Shown here: positions 7,028-11,148 of the stretch, in pieces
Position numbering within the stretch: the first letter of the stretch is position 1
How the letters are laid out: the number at the start of each line of letters is the position of its first letter
Assembly: GCA_030425615.1 (NCBI GenBank)
Contig: JAUIAI010000027.1
Coordinates: 1 to 11,148 of the forward strand
Origin: Gammaproteobacteria bacterium
GTDB taxonomy: Bacteria; Pseudomonadota; Gammaproteobacteria; Burkholderiales; Burkholderiaceae_E
Length of the DNA stretch: 11,148 nucleotides
Direction: 5' to 3'
The notes under the pieces: model-generated
Database searches by the model: none
Told to the model about the DNA's origin: nothing
What the model saw: the letters and a program-made list of their open reading frames with translations, nothing else
Translations under genes and position numbers: made by a program

Positions 7028-7893
7028 GGTACCCGGTCGGGGCGACCCGACCAGATCCAGGCGAAGTCGGTGCGCGAGACGCCGAGCAGCAGACCGTGCA
7101 GATCGCGCGGATGCACCCACAGGGTGTCGCGCTCCGCGTCCAGATCGCCTCCGCGGGCCGTGAGCCGCGCACCGGCGTCCAGCAGACGCGCCTTCAACGC
7201 ATCGAAGGAACCTGTCTCGACGAAGCACATGTACAGGCTGTCTCCGTGGCGCTCGACGAAACGGCGCATGGCGGTCTGCCTGTCCGCGAAAGTCTGCGAC
7301 AACTCGATGCGGTCGAGCCGGTCCGGGTCGAACAGCGTGAGCGTGCCCTGATACCCGAAACGCTCGTTCGCGATCGGACAGAACGCAGCGGGGTCCAGCC
7401 GGAACAGGCGTGCATAGGTGGCCGCCGCATCCCGCCAGTCCGAGTCGAGGGTATTGGTGGCCTCGTACAAGCGCCCCACGAGGCCGGGGGCAGGCGGACG
7501 GGCGACGAGCGGATCGACGACGATGGGAAGACCCGGAGTGACCGGCGGGCCGATGACGATGCGCTGTCCCTCGCGCTCGAAGGACACGCCCTGCCCGGCC
7601 AGGTGCGCGACCAGCGCCTCGGCGTCAGGCGCCGCCAGACCGACGGCGATGGGGCCCTCACCGGAACGCGTGAGGTGCTCCCCCACCGGTCCCTCTCCCA
7701 CCGGCTCGTAGAGTTCCAGTTCGCTCTCGCCCAGCCCGATCACGGTGGCGCGCGCGGCGAGTCTGGGGCTGTCGCGCTCACCGACCACCCGGGCGTCCAG
7801 CGCCCGGACGAAGGTCTGCGCCGCGGCGGCGCGATCGGTAACGGCCAACAGCATACGGTCGACACGCGTGACCAGCGGGGAATCGGCTTGCAT
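7015..7893 (-). CDS. Two-domain VOC-family (glyoxalase-like) protein
   Basis: The 292-residue product looks like two consecutive vicinal-oxygen-chelate modules. The first is about 9-120 (RVDRMLLAVTDRAAAAQTF at 10-28, ELELYEP at 58-64). The second is about 138-275 (GRLYEATNTLDSDWRDAAATY in the 140-160 region, DSLYMCFVE at 218-226, LHGLLLGVSR at 265-274). The usual DH at the start of a VOC module is D12-R13 here, so at least one common metal ligand is absent in the first half and a non-catalytic or binding role is possible. Function and substrate are not recognisable. The ATG at 7893 has no clear Shine-Dalgarno but lies 11 bp after the ABM gene stop, so the two are probably one transcript. Its TAG stop lies inside the hairpin shared with the convergent metY end. 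Confidence 0.75.
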   Translation of the reverse strand: MQADSPLVTRVDRMLLAVTDRAAAAQTFVRALDARVVGERDSPRLAARATVIGLGESELELYEPVGEGPVGEHLTRSGEGPIAVGLAAPDAEALVAHLAGQGVSFEREGQRIVIGPPVTPGLPIVVDPLVARPPAPGLVGRLYEATNTLDSDWRDAAATYARLFRLDPAAFCPIANERFGYQGTLTLFDPDRLDRIELSQTFADRQTAMRRFVERHGDSLYMCFVETGSFDALKARLLDAGARLTARGGDLDAERDTLWVHPRDLHGLLLGVSRTDFAWIWSGRPDRVPPAP

Positions 7894-7904
7894 GGTGCGC
7901 GGCG

Positions 7905-8195
7905 TCAGACGATTTCGTGCATGCGAAGAATCGCCGGCGCACCGTCCAGGCAGGCGCCCATCTCGCGGCCGATGGTCTTGAAGTGGTCTGTGGCCCGATG
8001 CGCGGCCAGCGCCTCGTCGTCGGCGTACCGCTCCATGAAGACATAGGTGAGCGGGTCGTCCCCGCGACTGAGCGTGTAGAGCAAACAGCCGGGTTCGTTG
8101 GCGCGCACGGCCTGAACCAGCCGGCCCGCGATCTCCTCGAACTGTTCGGCCATGCCGTCCTTGATGCGAAGCGTGGCAACGATGCTGCGGGGCAT
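7905..8195 (-). CDS. Small ABM-domain protein (antibiotic biosynthesis monooxygenase-like)
   Basis: This 96-residue protein has the compact ferredoxin-like ABM fold signature: an initial strand IVATLRIKDGMAEQFEEI (5-22), NEPGCLLYTLSR (33-44), YVFMERYADDEALAAH (51-66) and DHFKTIG (70-76). Family members are cofactor-free monooxygenases acting on quinones or polyketides, heme-degrading enzymes, or LsrG/YgiN-like isomerases; which applies cannot be read here. Length fits a single domain that normally dimerises. The ATG at 8195 is chosen because AGGAG lies seven bases upstream and the fold begins immediately; the frame stays open further upstream without any recognisable sequence. It heads a probable two-gene unit with the VOC protein and is divergent from the enoyl-CoA hydratase-like gene. 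Confidence 0.85.
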   Translation of the reverse strand: MPRSIVATLRIKDGMAEQFEEIAGRLVQAVRANEPGCLLYTLSRGDDPLTYVFMERYADDEALAAHRATDHFKTIGREMGACLDGAPAILRMHEIV

Positions 8196-8217
8196 GGGGG
8201 GTCTCCTGAAGTCCACT

Positions 8218-8262
8218 GGTTCGAATGGCGGCGAGGGCACGATCCGCGGACCGCTTCGAACC
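8218..8262. repeat. Inverted repeat GGTTCGAA / TTCGAACC
   Basis: Exact 8-bp arms at 8218-8225 and 8255-8262 are separated by 29 bases, just upstream of the ABM gene. Arm-to-arm centre distance is 37 bp. It may be a paired operator or a long-loop hairpin in the ABM leader. Each arm resembles the T-loop core of a tRNA, but no tRNA folds around either copy. Confidence 0.4.
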
Positions 8263-8302
8263 GGAACCGCCCGTCGCCTCGACGATGGCTCAAGTGTAGC
8301 GC

Positions 8303-8321
8303 CACCGCGGCCGCCGCGGTG
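8303..8321. repeat. Near-perfect palindrome in the divergent ABM / hydratase spacer
   Basis: CACCGCGG (8303-8310) and CCGCGGTG (8314-8321) are exact inverted repeats around CCG. It lies near the middle of the 216-bp spacer between two divergent genes, the expected place for a shared operator. In this GC-rich DNA such a palindrome could also arise by chance. A TACACT -10-like hexamer for the leftward gene lies just beside it (8293-8298, minus strand). Confidence 0.4.
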
Positions 8322-8378
8322 CCCGGTGAAGATCCATGCCTCCCCTTCGGAAGACACGTCCCGCGCACGGTGCGGCCC

Positions 8379-8384
8379 TACAAT
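8379..8384 (+). promoter_or_regulatory. Candidate -10 box for the enoyl-CoA hydratase-like gene
   Basis: TACAAT lies 27 bases before the ATG at 8412. A transcription start near 8391 would leave a leader of about 20 bases holding the GGAGA ribosome site (8402-8406). No good -35 is present at the right distance. Confidence 0.3.
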
Positions 8385-8411
8385 GCGTCCAGACCCACGA
8401 CGGAGACCCCC

Positions 8412-9212
8412 ATGAGCCACGACCTGCTGGAATCGGTCCAGGACGGCATTGCCACGCTGACCATGAACCGGCCCGAAGCGCGTAACGCGCTGACCCCGGA
8501 AATGATGACCGCGCTGCGTGAGGCGCTACCCCGGCTCGCCGCGGACGGCAGCGTTCGAGCCGTGGTGCTCACCGGCGCCGGAAACGCCTTCTGCGCCGGT
8601 GGCGACGTCAAGCGGTTTGCCGAACGGGCCGCCGCCGGCGGCATGGAGATGACCTTCGACGAACGGGTGAACGATCTGCGCGTACGCATGGACGTCAGCC
8701 GGATACTGCACGAGATGCCCAAGCCGACCCTGGCCGTGATCCCGGGTGCCGCCGCCGGCGCCGGGCTGTCCATGGCGCTCGCTTGCGACATGCGCATCGC
8801 TGCCGCCGACTCGAAACTGACCACCGCCTTCTCGCGGGTCGGCCTGTCCGGCGACTTCGGCGGCAGCTTCTTCCTGACCCAGATCGTCGGAGCCGCGCTC
8901 GCGCGCGAACTGTTCTTCACCGGGCGGGTGCTCTCGGGCGAGGAGGCTCTGGAGATGGGCCTGGTCAACCGGGTGGCCGCGCCCGGCGAACTGGCAGGAG
9001 CCGCTGACGCCTTCGCGCGCGAACTGGCGTCGCTGCCCACCGTGGCGATCGGCTACATGAAGCGCAACCTGAACGTCGCGATGCGCGGCTCGCTGTCGGA
9101 CAACCTGGACGCCGAGGCGATCCACATGATCCGAACCTTCGAGACCGAGGACCACAAGGGCGCGGCCCGCGCCTTCGTCGAGAAGCGCGCGCCTCAGTTC
9201 TCCGGGCGCTGA
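8412..9212 (+). CDS. Enoyl-CoA hydratase/isomerase (crotonase-family) protein
   Basis: The 266-residue length and motifs fit a single-domain crotonase. NRPEARNALTPEM is at 19-31, the first oxyanion-hole region AFCAGGDVKRF at 59-69, and the second IPGAAAGAGLSMALACD at 110-126. Members bind acyl-CoA thioesters and hydrate, isomerise or cleave them. The Glu that acts as one catalytic residue in classical hydratases (in GGGCE) is replaced by S120. The second catalytic region reads VGLSGDFGGSFFL (143-155), with D148 where PaaG-type isomerases carry a catalytic Asp. This favours an isomerase-like activity over simple 2-enoyl-CoA hydration, but substrate is unknown. The ATG at 8412 has GGAGA five bases upstream; the frame is open further upstream but that part covers non-coding spacer and the antisense of the ABM gene. 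A hairpin follows it. Confidence 0.92.
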   Translation: MSHDLLESVQDGIATLTMNRPEARNALTPEMMTALREALPRLAADGSVRAVVLTGAGNAFCAGGDVKRFAERAAAGGMEMTFDERVNDLRVRMDVSRILHEMPKPTLAVIPGAAAGAGLSMALACDMRIAAADSKLTTAFSRVGLSGDFGGSFFLTQIVGAALARELFFTGRVLSGEEALEMGLVNRVAAPGELAGAADAFARELASLPTVAIGYMKRNLNVAMRGSLSDNLDAEAIHMIRTFETEDHKGAARAFVEKRAPQFSGR

Positions 9213-9218
9213 GCGCCC
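9204..9218 (+). other. Hairpin with the hydratase stop codon in its loop
   Basis: GGGCGC (9204-9209) and GCGCCC (9213-9218) are exact complements flanking the TGA stop (9210-9212), giving a 6-bp stem with a 3-base loop. A further weak stem (9228-9233 with 9246-9251, GTGCCG/CGGCAC) follows. These may help end transcription or protect the mRNA 3' end; no U-tract is present. Confidence 0.35.
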
Positions 9219-9282
9219 CGCCCGAACGTGCCGGGCGCTGTCACACGGCACGCCGGTGGATGCCGGCCGGCGCCTTCCGACC

Positions 9283-9311
9283 GCCGGCCCCGGGCTCCCC
9301 CCGGGGCCGGC
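9283..9311 (+). terminator. 12-bp GC hairpin, likely transcription end of the hydratase gene
   Basis: The arms 9283-9294 (GCCGGCCCCGGG) and 9300-9311 (CCCGGGGCCGGC) are perfectly complementary around a 5-base loop (CTCCC), making this the longest perfect stem I found in the window. It lies 71 bases after the hydratase stop and before the stress-protein promoter region. No U-tract follows, so it is terminator-like or an RNA 3'-end stabiliser, not a textbook intrinsic terminator. Confidence 0.5.
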
Positions 9312-9344
9312 CGATCCTCCCCGACCCGGGCCCCTGACCGCTTC

Positions 9345-9358
9345 TTGACCTCGCTCAA
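9345..9358 (+). promoter_or_regulatory. FNR/ANR-like box upstream of the universal stress protein
   Basis: The sequence TTGACCTCGCTCAA has TTGA and TCAA separated by six bases, the invariant core and spacing of the FNR/ANR family site (consensus TTGAT-N4-ATCAA). It mismatches the full consensus at the two inner positions (C for T, C for A). Its centre is 9351.5. A class II activator position (-41.5) would put the start site near 9393, and TGA-CAAAGT (9377-9385) lies at the matching -10 position, including an extended-10 TGn. The gene 85 bp downstream is a universal stress protein, a class often induced by low oxygen through such sites. Confidence 0.5.
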
Positions 9359-9396
9359 CACGCGCGCCTCCGGGCGTGACAAAGTGAGAGCGTTGA

Positions 9397-9418
9397 CCGG
9401 CCAGGCCGCCTGGGCCGG
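9397..9418 (+). other. Leader hairpin of the universal stress protein mRNA
   Basis: CCGGCC (9397-9402) pairs with GGCCGG (9413-9418) and AGG (9403-9405) with CCT (9409-9411), with one bulged G and loop CCG. It would lie within a few bases of the predicted 5' end, where stem-loops can slow RNA decay. The ribosome site AGGAG (9430-9434) is left unpaired. Confidence 0.4.
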
Positions 9419-9442
9419 CTCGATTCATCAGGAGCGCGATCC

Positions 9443-10279
9443 ATGTCCTACAAGACCATCCTCGTTCATCTCGACCCGACGCCGCGGTGCTCCGCCCGTG
9501 TGGACGTTGCCATCGAGTTGGCCCACCGTTTCGACGCCCACCTGGTGGGGCTTGCCGCCACCGGGGACGCTCAGGCCGCGCTGGCCTTCACCGCGCCCGT
9601 CGCGGCAGACGTCATCGAACAGTTGCGGGCCAATCTCGCGGAGACGGCCGAGCAGTCGGCCTCGCTCTTCGACAAGGCGATCGAACGCTCGGGCTTCTCC
9701 CGCCACGAGCGTCGCATCTCTTCGCTCGACGCCATCGACGCCATCGCCCTGCACTCCCGCTACACGGATCTGGTCGTCGTCGGACAGGCCGACGACGAAG
9801 GGCCGCACGCCGCGAGTTCGAGGATGCTCGTCGAGCGAACGATCCTGGGGTCCGGCAGACCGACGCTGATCGTTCCCCGCGCGGGGAACTTCGAGAAGGT
9901 GGGGCGCAACGTCATGGTCGCCTGGGATGCCAGCCGCAGCGCGGCCAGGGCAGTGGCGGACGCCATGCCCGTGCTGTGCAGCGCGGAGAAGGTCGAGGTC
10001 ATCGTAGTCAACGCACGGTCTTCCAGCGAAGGCCACGGTGACGAGCCCGGAGCGGACGTCGCCCTCTATCTGGCCCGGCACGGCGTCAACGTTTCGGTGC
10101 GCCAGCAGGTCTCGGACATCGACATCGGCAACACGCTGCTGTCGCATGCCTTCGACATCGGCGCCGACATGCTGGTGATGGGCGGCTACGGACACTCGCG
10201 GCTACGCGAGCTGGTCATGGGCGGGGCCACGCGCTCGCTGCTCGCCCAGATGACCCTGCCGGTACTCATGAGCCACTGA
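9443..10279 (+). CDS. Universal stress protein with two tandem UspA domains
   Basis: The 278-residue product has an N-terminal Usp domain (about 2-147, YKTILVHLDPT... to TLIVPRAG) and a C-terminal one (about 154-278, VGRNVMVAWDAS... to TLPVLMSH). The second domain carries the nucleotide-binding pattern G247-x2-G250-x9-G260 in GGYGHSRLRELVMGG, typical of ATP-binding Usp proteins of proteobacteria, although the residue after G260 is Gly, not the usual Ser/Thr. The first domain has a degraded equivalent (VVVGQADDEG). Usp proteins are cytoplasmic and help survival under starvation, oxygen limitation or oxidants; no exact biochemical role can be given. The ATG at 9443 has AGGAG eight bases upstream. 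It is monocistronic, with an FNR-like box before it, and converges with the PrpF-family gene across a shared hairpin. Confidence 0.95.
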   Translation: MSYKTILVHLDPTPRCSARVDVAIELAHRFDAHLVGLAATGDAQAALAFTAPVAADVIEQLRANLAETAEQSASLFDKAIERSGFSRHERRISSLDAIDAIALHSRYTDLVVVGQADDEGPHAASSRMLVERTILGSGRPTLIVPRAGNFEKVGRNVMVAWDASRSAARAVADAMPVLCSAEKVEVIVVNARSSSEGHGDEPGADVALYLARHGVNVSVRQQVSDIDIGNTLLSHAFDIGADMLVMGGYGHSRLRELVMGGATRSLLAQMTLPVLMSH

Positions 10280-10320
10280 CGAGCCGCCGGGATGCGGGCC
10301 GGACAGACCCGCAGAGAGAA

Positions 10321-10349
10321 CGCTCCCGGGCCTTCGGAGGCCCGGAGCG
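10321..10349 (-). terminator. Hairpin terminator between convergent stress-protein and PrpF-family genes
   Basis: Arms 10321-10333 and 10338-10349 pair over 12 bp with a single bulged C (10327) and a 4-base loop (TCGG). On the minus strand the stem is followed by TTCTCTCT (10313-10320), a pyrimidine/U-rich tail, so it looks like an intrinsic terminator for the leftward PrpF-family gene, whose stop is 29 bases away. On the plus strand there is no U-tract, though the stem may also end the stress-protein transcript. Confidence 0.6.
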
Positions 10350-10350
10350 G

Positions 10351-10370
10351 GAGGAGCCCCGAGGAGCCCC
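10351..10370. repeat. Tandem repeat of 10 bp, two perfect copies
   Basis: GAGGAGCCCC occurs twice back to back (10351-10360, 10361-10370), between the terminator hairpin and the PrpF-family stop codon. Probably a small slippage duplication in non-coding DNA; no function evident. Confidence 0.6.
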
Positions 10371-10377
10371 CGCCTCG

Positions 10378-11148
10378 TCAGCGCCTGGCCCCGAAGCCGT
10401 ATCGCTCCAGGATATCGTCCGGCTTGAAGGTCTCGAAGGGCACTTCGGGGGCCGTGCAGAGCGAGACCATGGTGTCGACGATCTCCTGCGGGTCGAGCTG
10501 GTTGCCGAGCATTCGTTTGCGCGTGCCGCCGGCCATCTCGGCCTCGGCCGTGCCCGCCACCACCATTGCTTCGACCCCTTCGACCATGTCCACCGCATTG
10601 CCTGTCGGCAACAAGGCGCCCGTTTTCGCGCCGCCTGGTTCGAGGAACTCGAGACGGATCGGCGCAGCAATTCCGGCGACACCGTCGAGTTCGAAATCCC
10701 CGTCGACGGCCAAGACGCCGCCTTCGATCGGAAAGCGCGAGACTATAATCCGCTGCGTGTTGGTGTTGTGGATGCGAACCGCTGCTTCGTCGCCCGAAGG
10801 CGCAGGCACCAGCCCTTCCTCCAATGCAAATGGCCCGATCGCCGACGACATGTTGCCGCAGTTGCCGCTGTAGTCGACCTCGGCACTGTCAGGCGTGAGC
10901 TGGACGAAGGTATAGTCCACATCCGCATCGCCGCGGCTCGGCGGACCGACGATGCATACCTTGTTGAGCGAGGACAGCCCGCCGCCCATGCCGTCAAGAT
11001 TGCGCCCGTTGGGATCGGGAACGCCCATTGCAGCGAGGAAGATCTCGTCCCGCTCTTCGTGCGAAGCGGGCAGGTCCTGCTCCTTGAATATCAGCGCCTT
11101 GGAGGTGCCGCCGCGCATGAACACCGCAGGAATTCGGCCGACTATCAC
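10378..11148 (-). CDS. PrpF-family isomerase-like protein, C-terminally short; 5' end at window edge
   Basis: The first about 190 residues match the PrpF / 4-oxalomesaconate tautomerase (LigU/GalD) family: IPAVFMRGGTSK (6-17), LDGMGGGLSSLNKVCIVGP (51-69), VDYSGNCGNMSSAIGPFALE (91-110) and RIHNTNTQR (125-133). K63 and C97 are 34 residues apart, the spacing I recall for the catalytic Lys/Cys pair of PrpF and LigU. Family members shift double bonds in tricarboxylate-like acids (2-methylaconitate, oxalomesaconate). Usual length is about 360-400, but this frame stops at 256. The last about 60 residues (from GVEAMVV, ending DDILERYGFGARR) do not look like the family's second domain, so activity is doubtful. 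A GTG at 11148 could be the start, yet the true start may lie beyond the edge. Three ATA isoleucine codons (2, 20, 135) suggest codon use unlike the neighbouring genes. Confidence 0.75.
   Translation of the reverse strand: MIVGRIPAVFMRGGTSKALIFKEQDLPASHEERDEIFLAAMGVPDPNGRNLDGMGGGLSSLNKVCIVGPPSRGDADVDYTFVQLTPDSAEVDYSGNCGNMSSAIGPFALEEGLVPAPSGDEAAVRIHNTNTQRIIVSRFPIEGGVLAVDGDFELDGVAGIAAPIRLEFLEPGGAKTGALLPTGNAVDMVEGVEAMVVAGTAEAEMAGGTRKRMLGNQLDPQEIVDTMVSLCTAPEVPFETFKPDDILERYGFGARR

Noticed and set aside
5331..7172. Long minus-strand open frame (613 codons) opposite metY and part of the VOC genes
   Set aside because: It is low-complexity Arg/Gly/Val-rich translation without domains, spans convergent gene ends, and contradicts the clear metY and VOC genes.
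8211..8230. GGTTCGAAT resembling a tRNA T-loop
   Set aside because: The flanking bases do not pair as a T-stem, and no acceptor, D or anticodon arms are found on either side.
7917..8411. Upstream extension of the hydratase-like gene
   Set aside because: The frame is open but covers the antisense of the ABM gene and the spacer; the ATG at 8412 has a good ribosome site and gives the usual family length.
10744..10749. Perfect TATAAT hexamer
   Set aside because: It lies inside the PrpF-family coding region, formed by an ATT-ATA codon pair, with no -35 partner or downstream plus-strand gene.

Overview
This window is an ordinary-looking chromosomal segment of a high-GC proteobacterium (roughly two thirds G+C by eye, strong G/C bias at third codon positions). 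The leftward block argS - SPOR protein - dsbA - SDR is an arrangement I associate with Betaproteobacteria, so a betaproteobacterium (Burkholderiales/Rhodocyclales-like) is my best guess. It is drawn from gene order and composition only. No rRNA, tRNA, CRISPR array, insertion sequence or phage gene was seen.

Layout. (1) 1-4929, minus strand: a compact leftward cluster with argS first (4929-3208), then a membrane-anchored SPOR-domain protein, a DsbA-type periplasmic oxidoreductase, a short-chain dehydrogenase, a signal-peptide-less BtuF-like protein, and the 5' part of rlpA, which runs off the window. The last three genes are joined by overlaps: ATGA between the SDR and BtuF-like genes, 11 bp between the BtuF-like gene and rlpA. 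dsbA follows a 188-bp gap that holds a candidate promoter. The cluster mixes translation (ArgS), envelope division or remodelling (SPOR protein, RlpA) and periplasmic disulfide formation (DsbA). (2) 4993-6974, plus strand: a glyoxalase-like (VOC) protein and a MetY-type O-acetylhomoserine sulfhydrylase, separated by a perfect 8-bp stem-loop. (3) 7015-8195, minus strand: a small ABM-domain protein followed 11 bp later by a two-domain VOC protein that converges on metY across a GC-rich hairpin. (4) 8412-9212, plus: an enoyl-CoA hydratase/isomerase-family protein, divergent from the ABM gene across a 216-bp spacer with two inverted repeats. (5) 9443-10279, plus: a tandem universal stress protein whose upstream region carries an FNR/ANR-like box (TTGA-N6-TCAA), a leader hairpin and a strong Shine-Dalgarno. 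(6) 10378-11148, minus: a PrpF-family protein cut by the right edge or starting at it. It keeps the N-terminal catalytic half but ends about 130 residues short of the usual family length.

The genes read as housekeeping and metabolic genes, not as an accessory island. I see no convincing new multi-gene system. The most interesting items are the half-length PrpF-like protein, the anaerobiosis-type box in front of the stress protein, the cytoplasmic-looking BtuF homologue coupled to an SDR and RlpA, and a possible leaderless argS start. There is no stretch longer than 300 bases without a gene. The longest gaps are 9213-9442, 8196-8411 and 2489-2676, and their contents are listed.
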